The notes below the pieces were generated by a model. The model worked only from the letters and a program-made list of their open reading frames with translations. It had not been told where the DNA came from and searched no databases. Below are positions 13,693-25,017 of a DNA stretch of 64,000 nucleotides, piece by piece; the first letter of the stretch is position 1; each line of letters starts with the position of its first letter. A program made the translations under genes and the position numbers. Location: the NCBI GenBank assembly GCA_905221605.1, contig CAJNDS010002503.1:1-64000 (forward strand), read 5' to 3'. This stretch comes from Symbiodinium natans (Eukaryota > Sar > Dinophyceae > Suessiales > Symbiodiniaceae).

Positions 13693-15120
13693 ATTACAAG
13701 AACAACACTCTTGTACGTGATAGCACAGTATACAAGACATCCTGCAAGCTTCTTATGTGTGGTGAGATGCGGTCTATGCGCCTGGCTTCAACTGGGATCC
13801 GTCCTTAATTCAGGACACCCCAGCAATTTGCCATTCAGCGTCCTACGAGAAGCACAAGCAACTCAAAAAGGGAGCCCGAAAGACGGTTTAGGGTTTAGGG
13901 CTGAGGGCATATAGGCTGTAGGGATAAATGTCAGAATCTCACTCGTGTCTAAGCGTCTTTGCGCGCAGAGACATTTGTAGCGTGCTATTGTTCTTGGAGA
14001 AGTCAGCTGCCTCAGAAGGGTCCCAGTCCCCGAAGTCTCCGATGGTCTTGCCTTCGTCACTGCACAGCCAGTAGGGCTTACGAGCAATGCTTTGGTTGGC
14101 TCCCTGCCATTCTCAGGTCAAGACAAAAACCAACTAAACACCCAGGAAACAAACCCCGAACTTTGAACGCTGAAGAAAAATCCTGCGGAAACCAGTATCA
14201 CCTGGCTATCTATCCTACTGCCCTTCGTCCTATGCAAAGCCCAAGCAGCAGGTCGAACCACCACGAGCGGGGATATACAAAGACACACACTGCTTCCGGC
14301 ACCGCAAGGATCCACAAAACGCACAAGCTTCCGTGGCAACATATTGTACAAATCCTGAACTCGGACAACCGGCAAACCTCGAGCGCTGCACCAGAAGCAC
14401 CAACTTGGAGTCCAAGATTCTCAGCGCTGCTTTCTTGCGCGTAGATCTTGGATGCCAAGCCACGGATTTGGAGGTTTGAGTTCAGGCTCCTTTCAGTATA
14501 CTTAGGCCTGAGGCAGGTGCCGGGGTGACCGTTCCTCTATTTCAGGCTTATTTCAGGGGTCCATCTACAGCCATGAAGCTGCTTTTGCGCATTTTGGTTT
14601 TAACTCTCAGGGCTATTGCAGCATTCTTTGAATACGGAATGAAACTTTTAAGACCGGTTGGACGCCTGATTGTTCTGTAGACCTGTGGTCAACGAACCCT
14701 AGAAAAAACCGTTGACGGCAAGCCACTTGCATAGAGACTCTGTGCTTAGAATTTGGCACTCAGGAATCATTGGTTGCGCCTTCAAACCGCTTTGGCCTCA
14801 CCCCGAACTCTATGTATGAATTTCGGGTTTAGGGCTACAGCGCGGAAGCACGCTTAGTTGTAACTTTTTTTTGCTTACCTGTAACTTTCTGTGTTTTTGC
14901 TGCATTCACTTGCTTGTATATTCTTTGTTTGCTTACTCGTAACTTTTTCCGTGCCGTTTCCCGAAGAGGGGTGCCAAAACCCTTGCTTGCCTATAGTTTT
15001 TTTCGGCCTCAAACTGCGAATGCTGTGAATTACAGCATATGCAGTCCGTTACAGGCTTCAAGTCTTGCAACTTGCAATCTTGCGGGGCTTCTCGCGCTTA
15101 GGCCTTATCCCTCAGGGCTC
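13693..15120. other. Intergenic DNA, no recognisable gene
   Basis: Short frames on both strands without family motifs. Isolated GGTTTAGGG copies near 13886 and 14828 foreshadow the telomere-like block that follows. Confidence 0.45.
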
Positions 15121-15122
15121 CC

Positions 15123-16190
15123 GGCTTAGGGTTTAGGGTTTAGGGTTTAGGGTTTAGGGTTTAGGGTTTAGGGTTTAGGGTTTAGGGTTTAGGGTTTAGG
15201 GTTTAGGGTTATAGGGCCCTGTCCTACCTATGGGAGGTGCCTGTCTATAGGGGTTATTAGGGCTTAGGTGTTGGGGGGGTTTTGGGGTTTAGGGTTTAGG
15301 GTTTTGGGATTTTTTGCCCCGGGTTGGGAGGGGCGCCTTTTAGGGTTCAGGGTTTAGGGTTTCGGGTTTAGGGGCTTCTTGAGGTTCAGGGCTTCGGGGT
15401 TTTTAGGGTTTAGGGGTTTTCGAGCATTTATGTTTGCAAATGGGGGGGGGGGCCTGCGCCCCCCCCCCCCAACCCCCCCCGCTTTATTCTTTTTCGAACC
15501 CATCATGCGCGTGTTGTGTTTGCAAATGGGAGGGGGGGCTAAAAATCCCTAAACCCTGAAACCCAAAACCCCTCGCATGATGAGATTTGAAAAAAAAACA
15601 TGCCTATGTTTAGGGGCTTTTAGGGTTTAGGGCTTAGGGTTTTTAAGTTTTTCATTTATTAAGGTTCAGGGCTTAGGGTGTTTTTAGGGTTGCGGGTTTT
15701 TTGGGTTTAGGGCTCCGGGGATCTTAGGGTGTAGGGTGTAGGGCTTAGGGCTTAGGGCTTTTAGGGTTTACGGGTTTATGAGGATTTAGCGTTTTAGGGT
15801 TTAGGGCCAAGTTTTGAGGGTTTAGAGCTTAGGGCTTTTAGGGCTTAGGGTTTTTTAGGGTTTAGGGCTTCGGGTTTTTGAGGGTTTAGGGTTTAGGGCT
15901 GAGGGCCAGGTTTCTAGGGTTTAGGGTTCAGGGGTTTTGAGGGTTTAGGGTTTAGGGTTTTTAGGGTTTAGGGTTTTTAAGGGTTTAGGGCTTAGGGGTT
16001 TTTAAGGTTTGGAGTTTTCTTGGGGTTTAGGGCTGGGTTTCGGGTTTGGGGCTCTTTAGGGATTAGGGTTTTTTTTTGGTTTATGGATTAGGGCTTTAGG
16101 GCTAAGGCTAAGGGGTTTTTAGGGTTTAGGGCTCAGGGGTTTTAGGGTTTAGGGGTTTTTTGAGGTTGGGGTTGAGGGTCCCCAAACCCC
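15123..16190 (+). repeat. Interstitial TTTAGGG telomere-like repeat
   Basis: A pure (TTTAGGG)n run of about a dozen units begins the block. It decays into about 1 kb of degenerate TTTAGGG, CTTAGGG, TTTTAGGG and TTCAGGG variants. TTTAGGG is the telomere repeat of plants and of dinoflagellates. Because unrelated sequence lies on both sides this is an interstitial block, not a chromosome end. A G/C-tract dispersed repeat is embedded at about 15425-15600. Confidence 0.9.
15425..15600 (-). repeat. G/C-tract dispersed repeat, inverted copy
   Basis: Poly-G and poly-C tracts flank GTTTGCAAATGGG and CCCATCATGCG motifs. On the minus strand this matches the CATTTGCAAACACAA plus GCATGATGGGTT signature seen at 22.5-23.1, 50.4-50.6 and 53.6-53.95 kb. 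Confidence 0.65.
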
Positions 16191-17748
16191 CAATTCGATT
16201 ACAATTACTGCGCGTGCTGACAGGCCAGGTACTAAAAAGTCACGACTAAGCAAAAAAATCACAACTAAGAAAAAAACAAACCTACAACTACCCTAGCTAC
16301 CCTACAGCGCTTCTCAGGGTTTTGGAGTTGAATACCAAGAAATGGGAGATGGCAAGTCACCAAATCAATGAGACCAACGAACATGGTTCGCAAATATCTC
16401 GGGACCAACTCATGTGCATCTGCACGTGCGCATTGCACTCGACACTGTGTACAACTGGATCACAAAAGTCTGATATCAGCCTCTGTATGTACGGGAATGT
16501 CTGAAAAGCATCTGAACAGGGCTTCCTTCGGGTTGCTGTCCGGAGAACATCGATGCTGTTCACTGGTGGCAGCTGAGGTACTAGACCAAAGTGCTGGAAA
16601 AACCAGGCGCTGAAAAAGAACGAGAAACAACCTGTGCAGGTACTGTCTTGGGGATGAAGGCTGAATTGGACCGCTTCGTTAAGTTCAGGACTCCTATTTC
16701 AACATAGCTGTTTGCTCGGGCGGCAAGTTCAGTAAACCCATCTTACTGTGAGTTGAGAAGCAGCTTGAGAACTCTAGAACCTTTGCGGATGGCTGCCCCG
16801 CTCAGGACTGTCTGTTGGTTAGCAGCCTGGTTAGGCCCTGAAACTGTTGTGAGATGAACGCAATTTAGCGGAACCCGTTGCCACCGAATCTGAGTCGTCA
16901 AGTTTGCGGGGCGAAGCCTCAAGTCCTTCTCCGCAAGAAGATCAGGAGCGTGACGCGTGAAATCTCTGGCTCAAGCTTGGTCCTTATGGGCATTCCTCGT
17001 CACAACAGCCTCACGCCCTAACTAATGGAACTATGGAAGCAGCTCACGGCTCCTTCTTGCAGCGTCAGCATGGCAGATTTTTCACACGTGGCATGGCTTC
17101 TTGATCGACGTTCATATCGACCGGCTAGTCCAGGAGTCCACATAGCGAAAACTCAACGCTTGGCATTCACCCCACTTGGGAAGCACGTTATGTCAGTTAT
17201 GTGTTTGCCTTGCCACGGAAACCGGCCGAAGTAGTCGCACCCCGCCAGACTCATAGTCATACTCTTCGCCTTCCCTTGGGCGATGGCTCCTTCTGGGGGT
17301 GATCTCTGGCGAGATCCCCAAAAACTACCACACCAAGCACAATCAAGCACTTGCCTGACCCCCTGGCCAGTTTATTGCTCTAGACTCTAAACCAAGATCT
17401 GTTCGATCCGTATCTGTGACTTGTTTGCCTTCTTGCGTGATTGCCGCCCCAGTCGGCATGGCTCATGCTCGCTCCGCCTGCTGCAAGGACTCCCTGATTG
17501 TCGGCCCTCAAGTTTCAATCTCTGTGGAGTTCAGGCTTCTAGTAGTGGCTCCCATTCATGGACCGGGCCCTGTCACTGTGGATCCCCGTCGGCCACAAAA
17601 TGGCTCATTCGGAGGGCTGGGGTTGCGCCAGGTTTTCTTGGCATGTACAAACTTGAGATCGGGGCCACGAAAGCTAGAAACGCGGCTGACAAGCAAGCTT
17701 CTTTCGAGTCAGGCGCAGGGCCTGACCAAGACGGAGGGGGAAGCCTGA
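16191..17748. other. Intergenic DNA, no recognisable gene
   Basis: No recognised domain, RNA gene or repeat array. Confidence 0.45.
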
Positions 17749-17749
17749 A

Positions 17750-17900
17750 AAGGGAGGGGGGGGGGGGGGGGGGCCCCCCCCCCCCCTCCCCAGAAATCAA
17801 TTAAGGCGACCCTGAAAGGAGGGGGGGGTGGGGGACACCTTAAGATTGATTTTGTCAATCCTATAAGGGGGGGGAGGGGGGGGCCCCCCCCCCTCCACAG
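17750..17900. repeat. Paired poly-G/poly-C hairpins
   Basis: Two blocks of G-tract immediately followed by C-tract (about 17753-17790 and 17868-17893) flank a GGCGACCCTGAAAGG spacer and a G-rich run at about 17819-17835. Each block is self-complementary. Confidence 0.75.
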
Positions 17901-18835
17901 CCCTTTATCTCTCTGATTTTCAGACCACTTAAGGGTCGGAGTCGCTTTTTGACCCAGCTGAACACTAGAGAGAATTCTTGTAAACGACAACTCTCGCGAG
18001 CTCCAAGGAGCTAGCTTTCGTGACATCCTGAACTCGACGGATCTTGGAAGGGGCCTATATTCCCTGGCGAGGAGAACTTGACAGCCCGACTTCCCAGCCC
18101 GTATCATACCTTGAACTCCCGAAGCTCCCACTACCCCAACCTTTCAGCATGAATCTCAAATCCTGGCCTGAGATTGCCGCGTTGACCCGGGTGGAATTCA
18201 TGGACTGTTGTTGTTTCACAGCATCGATGTACGCGATCTCCTTGTTCAGCTGGTTCCTCCATCCTAGGCTGTACAGTACAGGTTGGATTGGGTTGGTACC
18301 TATAAATGCCTGTTGCTACAGACGTTATACAAGAAATGCCAACAGAAGGAAGGATTCTGAAAGCACCGCAAGGTGCAACACCCTCTCCCTAAATATCCTC
18401 CCCAAATAAAACCCAGCGAGGCAAGTACGGACTGTTTTTGGCATGCTTTAAGCCTCAATGGGATTTCTTTCAACGAGGGGTAACACACACACACACACAC
18501 CATCCCATAACTGTGCTAGAAAGAACTTGGGAGTCCACGGGGGTTTACGGTCATTACTGGTCTGCCCCGCTCGTGGTTCGAGCTAACATCATGTTGAATT
18601 GAACACCCTGCAAGCCCTAAAACAATCACTAAAGACCACCATCCCTGCACACCCCAATGCAACCTTCTGCAATCCATTCAAGGCCTATTTGTGCTCCCAG
18701 TTCTGGGATGTTGTCTCATGGCGTCCCTTCGCATGATTGTTCACGACCCTGACCACGGCTTTGACCTCTTGGAGCACATAGTTCGGAGGATCATGAGGGC
18801 GCGCCCTGGCTTTCGGTCTCAAGTGACGCGGCAGT
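17901..18835. other. Intergenic DNA, no recognisable gene
   Basis: Contains a short (CA)n run at about 18482-18501. No recognisable coding sequence. Confidence 0.45.
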
Positions 18836-18839
18836 GGTC

Positions 18840-19165
18840 TAGGGAACCTCCACCCCGCTACCCCCTGGCGTCCGGAATGAGTTCCCCCCCCTTAGCCGAT
18901 CAGCATCCCCGCCCCACACCACACCCCACCACGCCATGCCCCTCCCTTCACCCACCACCCGCCGCCCAACGCGCACCCAACACAACGTTCCTCCCCCCGA
19001 ACCCCAACCCTCCATCAAGAGTTTTCCCCGCCCCCCCACCCCCCCGCCTTCAACCCTCCCCCTCACCCCTTCTCAGCCCACCCCCCCTGGCTCCAATTGC
19101 CCCTCGTACCCTGCATTCGCCTCGGTACCCTTGCCGAGGCGGCCTCGCGTTAGCGTTTAACTTAT
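18840..19165 (+). repeat. C-rich dispersed element, copy 2
   Basis: A very C-rich body ends in TTGCCGAGGCGGCCTCGCGT followed by TAGCGTTTAA, matching the right end of the elements at 3.7, 19.6, 43.1 and 43.8 kb. Proline-rich frames through it are compositional artefacts. Confidence 0.5.
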
Positions 19166-19619
19166 GTGAATTTCTGAAACTGCGGTCCGTCTTCTGGACG
19201 TCACTGCTACAAGAATGAGGAGACCAATCAATACGTTGGAAGGTGTTTTCACCAAATGCTCGTTCGAGCATGCGGAAATTCTCGGCCTCATGCATCTAGA
19301 GCGTGTGCAGTTCATCGCTCTTCCACAATCACTATACTTGGGGCTGGGGCAGAATGACACCGCGTCATGCTTGCTCTGCGCTGAGTCCGCAGCACATGCT
19401 GAAACGTCAGCGCTACCTCGAATGTTGCAAATTACGAGGGCTGGCAGTTCAGACTTCAGAGCTTGGAGATATGCTTCCAGTTTTGAATAGGCGCATATCA
19501 ACATCACGTTTGCTGTACTACTCTTCCTGGCAGCTTGCTCCTGGCAATGAACCAATGTGACCTCGTGCTTGAACTCAGACTAAATGTGTGGACAATTCGC
19601 CTGGGTTCCTGAGAAGCGT
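19166..19619. other. Intergenic DNA, no recognisable gene
   Basis: Overlapping short frames on both strands with no motif. Confidence 0.4.
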
Positions 19620-19945
19620 TTGGAACAAGCAGACACGGGATCCGGTCTCCTTCCCCCTAACCCAACCCTTTGCAAACCGATGCCGCCGGGGCTCCCGCCT
19701 GTCGGCGGCTCCTTTAGAGGGGGCGCTCCAAAAAGCTTTTGGGACTTTCCCCCCCAAAATCCCCGGTACCCCCGGACCCTGGACCCCTCCCGAAACCTCC
19801 GCTGGGAACCCCGGACCTTGGGACCCCCTAGGACCCCTGGGCCCCCTCCCCTTTTTTGAGGCCTTTCCCAGAAACCCTCTTTCTTCCTTTCCTGTCCGTG
19901 GGCCGGCCCGGCTGCCGAGGCGGCGCGCGCAAGCGTTATTGCTGG
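19620..19945 (+). repeat. C-rich dispersed element, copy 3
   Basis: A body rich in GGGACCCC and GGAACCCC runs ends in CCGGCTGCCGAGGCGGCGCG followed by CGCAAGCGTTATT. This is the closest match to copy 1 at 3.7 kb. Confidence 0.55.
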
Positions 19946-21071
19946 CTTCAGCTGTAGCTGAAAGGCATTGAGAATGGGATTGCCGAGATCTGTCCTGTCC
20001 CCCTTCCCTCCGCCAAGTGCGAGCGCGTCCCTTGCACCCTATCTCCATCTCCCACCTCCCCACATTTCCGTAGTTCCACCCACTGGCCCATGTGACCGGA
20101 CCAGGGTTGTAATAAGTGGTTTTTCCTGAAAGAGTTAAACCCATGGCTTGAAGGATTGCCTAAAGCGAAAACCCCTTCTCAAAATTATGCCGGCGAAGAC
20201 CTCAAACAGTAAGATTGTACAGAAAGGGAAAAAGCGTGAAACAACAACGCGACATAAAACTTGACGGGCGTTTAGGGCGACCCTAAACTTCAGTGCCGGC
20301 CCTTAATAGGTGAGTCATGCAGCACCATGAGTCAGAACCCAAAGGCATAGCTCATGTCTTTCTTGGACCGAATAAAAGGAACAAGCGCAAAAGCATCCTA
20401 TGTTTTCCTGACGTTTGCACTTTCAGGACACTGTAGAAGTAAAAACATATCCCTTAAAGGTTGGTCGGATGTCCCCTCCCTTCGTGCTCGTGAGCTTTGG
20501 TGAGGGCCCTAGAAGTTTGTCGCATGTCCCCTCCCTTCGTGCTCGTAGGGTGAGGGCCCCTCGAGGTTACTCTGACTCTGAAAGCTCTAGAACCATAACG
20601 TGCTTGAAGGGCCCAGCGTGCGAGGTTTGAAGGTTTCAGAGAGGCGGCTTGGTTGGTCCTTGTGCGTGCAAAAAACTGAGCGTGTTCAACTAGCATCCTG
20701 CTTTTTGGCGACCGAGCGTACTTAAATAGCACCCAAGTTTTGGGGACCGAGCGTTTTCAACTAGCATCCGGCTTTGCAGGACCGAGCGTACTCAAATAGC
20801 ACCTAAGTTTTGGGGACCGAGCGTGTTCAACTAGCATCCTGCTTTTTGGGAGGCCGAGCGTACTCAAACAGCACCCAAGCTTTGGGATTCAGAACACTAT
20901 AGAAGCAAAAGCATACCCCTTAAAGGTTGTCGCACCTTAACAGCTTGTCGTATGTTTCCTCCCTTTGTGCGCGTAGGGTTTGGTGGGGGCCCTAGCAGTT
21001 TGACGCACGTCCCCTCCCTTCGCGCTCGTAGGGTGACATCGTAAGCAACTAGCACCCCATCTGCGCAATGA

Positions 21072-21111
21072 TGACCAAATAGCTCGCGCCATGGCGTGAG
21101 CTATTTGGTCA
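21072..21111. repeat. 40-bp palindrome
   Basis: Inverted arms TGACCAAATAGCTCGCGCCA and TGGCGTGAGCTATTTGGTCA meet with no loop and one mismatched pair. Single-arm copies occur at about 21377 and 24018, so it looks like two element termini joined head to head. Confidence 0.85.
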
Positions 21112-22489
21112 CAGGGTAAACATCCATGGTGTGTTAACACGTTAGAACACCGGTTTTCAGGGCTGGTCGCCGGGAAATATTCACAACCCTTATGGAGCCA
21201 CGATTACGTCACCAGCACAGGGGTAAACATCTTAATGTACTGAAACCACTTTTTTAGGGAACGTGTTTGGCTGGTCACAGGAGCATAGTCACAACCCGTA
21301 TAGAGCCACGATTGCATTACCAGCACAGGTTTTTGGGTTTCATCGTAAGCAACTAGCACCCCATCTGCGTCCTGATGACCAATTAGCTCGCGCCAGAGCT
21401 GGTTTCATCGCAAGCAAATGGCACCCCATACAATGGCCAACTTGCATGGAGAAGTTTGCCACACGAGGCTCTGAGGCATGACGGTTTTTGCTTCTTTGTG
21501 AACCTTCGAATTTCCTAAATGCCCGGAAACGAATCCACGCACGCTTTCTCGCTGTTTTCCATGGTCGGAGCTTGCGTTTTTGGTTGCCAAAAGCGAAAAA
21601 CCCAGGCGTAAAACACCCCAGGAGCAAGCTATTTGAGTGTATTCAAATGGCACCCAAGTCTTGGGGACCGAGCGGTTCAACCAGCATCCTGCTTTTTGAG
21701 GACCGAGCGTACTCAAATAGCACCCAAGTTTTGGGGGACGAGCGTGTTCAACCAGCATCCTGTTACATCCCCCCTCCCCTCCCCTCCCCTGCCCTCCCCT
21801 CCCCTCCCTGGTCATCAGGGCGCAGAAGGGGCACTAGTTGCTTGCGACGTCACCCTACGAGCGCGAAGGGAGGGGACATACGACAAACTTCTGGGACCCT
21901 CACCAAACCTACGAGGGACATACGACAAACCTCGAATATGTGTTTACTTTCGCGGTGTTCTGAAAGCGCGGCCCCCGAAACTTGGGCGCTATTGGAGTAC
22001 GCTCGGTCCCCAAAAAGCAGTATGCTAGCTGAACACGCTCGGGCCCCAAAACTTGGGTGTTATTTGAGTACGCTCGTTCCCCGAAAAGCAGGATGTTAGT
22101 TGAGCTCGCTCGGTCCCAAAAAATTGGGTGCTGTTTGAGTACGCTCGGTCCCCAAAAACCAGGATGCCCCGGGCACTTGGAAAATGCAAAAGTTTACAAA
22201 GAAACAAAAACCGTCATGCCTCGGAGCCTCGCGCAGCAAACTTCTCCTTGCAAGTTGGCCATTGTGGAGCTCTGGCGCGAGCTATTGGAGCGACGATTTC
22301 TTTTGTCTTTTTTTTGTTTTGTCTTGCTTTTCTTGTGGTTTTCAGAACATGGCCTCCTGTCCTCCTCGTCTGCTTGGAATTTGGAATTCTTTTCTGTGTG
22401 TGTGTGTTTTTTTTGTGAATTTTGAGGGTTTTCAGCTTCCGCAGGCCCCTCAGCGGCACCGCATGTCCGGAACCTGGCCACATCTAATA

Positions 22490-23100
22490 ACCCTTGGGGT
22501 AGCAACCCCCCCCCTTTGCACACATGGTGCTCGCATGATGGGTTTGGACGGGATTCTTATTGTCCTAAAGCAAGCTTGCGCGCCTTCAAAAAGCCGGGGG
22601 GGTTGGGCCCCGCCCCCCCCATTTGCAAAGCGATGTTCGCAAAATGAGTTTTGGGAGCGATTCGTTGAACTAAAAGCACGCTTGCACACCGGGAATTCCC
22701 CCCCCATCTGCAGACACAATCTCGCAAGATAAGTTTTGCAAGGGATTCGTATGACCAAGAAGCACGCTTGGGCGGCTTATAAAAAAAGCGGGGGGGTTGG
22801 GGGGGGGGCGAGGCCCCCCCCCCCATTTGCAAACACAATAGTTTTCAAATGGGATTTGTTTGATCTAGCAGCTAACAGCACGCTTGCACGGTTTTTAAAA
22901 AAGCGGGGTTTGGGGCGGGGGGCAAGGCAAGGGATTCGTATAACCTCAAAGCACGCTTGCACGGCTTTAAAAAAAGCGGGGGGAGTGCGGAGGAGCACAA
23001 TGCTCGCCCCCACATTTGCAAACGCAACGCTCACATGATGAGGCTTCATATGATCTCGAAGCAAGCTTGCAAGGCTTAAAAGCGGGGGGGGGGAACCCCC
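22490..23100 (+). repeat. G/C-tract dispersed repeat, tandem array
   Basis: About six degenerate units of roughly 100-120 bp. Each runs from a poly-C tract through (C)ATTTGCAAACACAA, GCATGATGGGTT and AGCACGCTTGCACGG to AAAAAAGCGGGGGG and a poly-G tract. Adjacent poly-G and poly-C tracts can pair into G:C hairpins. Confidence 0.75.
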
Positions 23101-23870
23101 ATGCCTTCTAGGGCCCTCGCCTTACGAGCACGAAGGGACATGCGACAAACTTCTACGTTACCAGCACACAAGGGATGAACATCTCTGTTTACTTGAGCCA
23201 CATTTTCTTAGAAGCTGTGAGACCTTTGGCGAAGCAAGAAAACTTGGGTAAAAACCCTGCTTGCTCTGCGACAAGGTCCTAAACAAGCGCAAAAACATCC
23301 TACGTTGTTCCTAATGCTTGCACTTTCAGAACACTGTAGAAGTAACATATCCCTTTGAGGTTCGTGGTATGTCGCATGTCCCCTCCCTTCGTGCTCGTAG
23401 GGTTTGTTGAGAGAGCCCTAGAAGTTTGTCGCACGTCCCCTCCCTTCTTGCTCGTAGGGCGAGGGCCCCTAGAGGTTAGGCCTGAAAGCCCTTGAACCAG
23501 AACGTGCTTGAAGGGCCCAGCGTGCGAGGTTTGAAGGTTTCAGAGACGCGTCTTAGTTGGTCCTTGCGCGTGCGAAAAGACTGAGCCTGTTCAACAACAT
23601 CCTTCTTTTTGGGGACCGAGCATACTCAAGAAGCACCCAAGTTTTGGGAACCGAGCGTGTTCAACTAGCATCCTGCTTTCTGGCGGGCCGAGCGTACTCA
23701 AACAGCACCCAAGCTTTGGGATTCAGAACACTGTAGGAGTAAAACATATCCCTTAGAGGTTTGTCGCATGTGCCCTCCCTTTGTGCTCGTAGGGTTTGGT
23801 GAGGGCCATCCCCTTCCTTCATGCTCGTAGGGTGACATCGAATGCAACTAGCACCCCTTCTGCGCCCTGA

Positions 23871-23912
23871 TGACCAATAGCTCGCGCCATGCATGGCGCG
23901 AGCTATTTGGTC
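23871..23912. repeat. 42-bp palindrome
   Basis: Near copy of the 21072 palindrome, with arms TGACCAATAGCTCGCGCCAT and ATGGCGCGAGCTATTTGGTC around a GC centre and one single-base gap in the left arm. It is followed by the same AAACATCCATGGT sequence. Confidence 0.85.
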
Positions 23913-24154
23913 GCAGGGAAAACATCCATGGTCTTTTTAATGGGTTAAAACATAGTTTTCACTTCGCGCTCGTAGGGTGACATCGTAAGCAACTAGCACC
24001 CCTTCTGCGCCCTGATGACCAAATAGCTCGCGCCTGGCTGGCCTGGGAAGAACTGTGGCATCTGGGTCTGGCTGGGTGGAACGATGCCGCTGGGGAAAGG
24101 TGTTTTCTTGTTTTGGCTGGCAAGTTGGGCACGCAGGTTGGCAATCTCTGCCTC

Positions 24155-24174
24155 TTTCTCTGCGAGTTGCGCAC
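24155..24174 (+). repeat. Left arm of inverted repeat flanking cob fragment
   Basis: TTTCTCTGCGAGTTGCGCAC; its near reverse complement lies at 24999-25017 on the other side of the AT-rich cob segment. Confidence 0.7.
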
Positions 24175-24177
24175 CCC

Positions 24178-24992
24178 TTACAATATTATTATTATCGCGG
24201 CTTCACGAATAAACTTATTGCCGCGTGTACAGATAATGGAATAATAGTACGAAGTGTGTGAAAGAGCGAATATACTGAGCGAAAGAACACAACGAAGTAC
24301 ACACCAGAAAATAAGAAGATAATAATGTAATGTCAAGATACGACCATAAGATAGAAAGTTGTCTACAGGAAATTGACCACCTATCCAAATAAAAGAAAAA
24401 AGTGAAAGAAACCAAAAGCACAGATAAAAACCATTAAATCTACTGGACGTCTTAATTATAAAATAGAATGACATTGAAAGACTTCTCATAAAGTAAAATA
24501 GGATGAAGATAGAAGTAAATAAGATAATGAATCCTGCATTTTATTTGGTACAGCTTTTAACATAGCATATTGGCATAAGAAATACCATTCAGGTACTATA
24601 TGTAAGGGAGTAAGTAATCCACATGCTTCTAATGCATTATCTGGATGTGAGAAAGAAGAGAAGCCGAAATGAATTTGAAGAAGATATAGATAGAGAATTA
24701 ATATCTTTCCATAGAAATCTTTACTAATAATGAATGGAAAAAATGCTATTTTATTATTAGTGGAATTCCTTAAAGGATTATTAGAAGATAGAAAATGTAG
24801 ATTAAAAATATGAAAAAGAAGAAAAGCACAAAGAAGAAATGGAAATAGAAAATGAAAGACAAAGAACCTCTTTAATGTTGGATTGTAAATATAATGTCCT
24901 CCACAAAGCCATTCTATTAAAGATGGAAACGGAGATAATAAATTTGTAATTACTGTAACTCCTCATAAACTCATTTGTCCTAAAGGATGCTG
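24178..24992 (-). pseudogene. cob: Mitochondrial cytochrome b fragment (probable NUMT)
   Basis: Minus-strand translation gives cytochrome b in order: GQMSL, then VTVITNLLSPFPSLIEW, CGGHYIYNPTLKRFF, then DNALEACGLLTPLHIVPEWY, and at the carboxy end WIGGQFPVDNFLSYGRILTL. These match the central and C-terminal part of apicomplexan/dinoflagellate cob, including the PEWY quinol-site motif. The residue after GQMSL, normally tryptophan, is a TGA. The C-terminal stretch, entering with MRSLSMSFYF, lies in a different frame from the PEWY segment, so there is a frameshift near 24475. The N-terminal part of cob is absent. High AT content sets it apart from both flanks. Most likely a nuclear copy of mitochondrial DNA. 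An assembled mitochondrial fragment, with TGA corrected by A-to-G editing, is the alternative, but the frameshift argues against it. Confidence 0.85.
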
Positions 24993-24998
24993 CACAAC

Positions 24999-25017
24999 GT
25001 GCAACTCGCGAGAGAAA
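24999..25017 (-). repeat. Right arm of inverted repeat flanking cob fragment
   Basis: GTGCAACTCGCGAGAGAAA, the near reverse complement of 24155-24174 with one indel and one mismatch. Confidence 0.7.

Larger units (their letters stand above)
20430..24050. repeat. Complex satellite region with mixed orientations
   Basis: Three recurring modules make up this block. The first is a 33-bp-type satellite with GGGGACCGAGCGTACTCAAA and TAGCACCCAAGTTTT alternating with GTTCAACTAGCATCCTGCTT. The second is TTGTCGCATGTCCCCTCCCT followed by TCGTGCTCGTAGGG. The third is GCAACTAGCACCCC followed by TGATGACCAAATAGCTCGCG. Orientation is forward at about 20440-21130, 21330-21770 and 23130-24040, and reversed at about 21830-22200. 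A CCCCT run lies at about 21770-21808 and a G/C-tract array at 22490-23100. Open frames across the block reflect repeats. Confidence 0.8.

Noticed and set aside
18691-19218. 175-codon proline-rich frame
   Set aside because: Caused by the C-rich dispersed element; competing frames are equally open.
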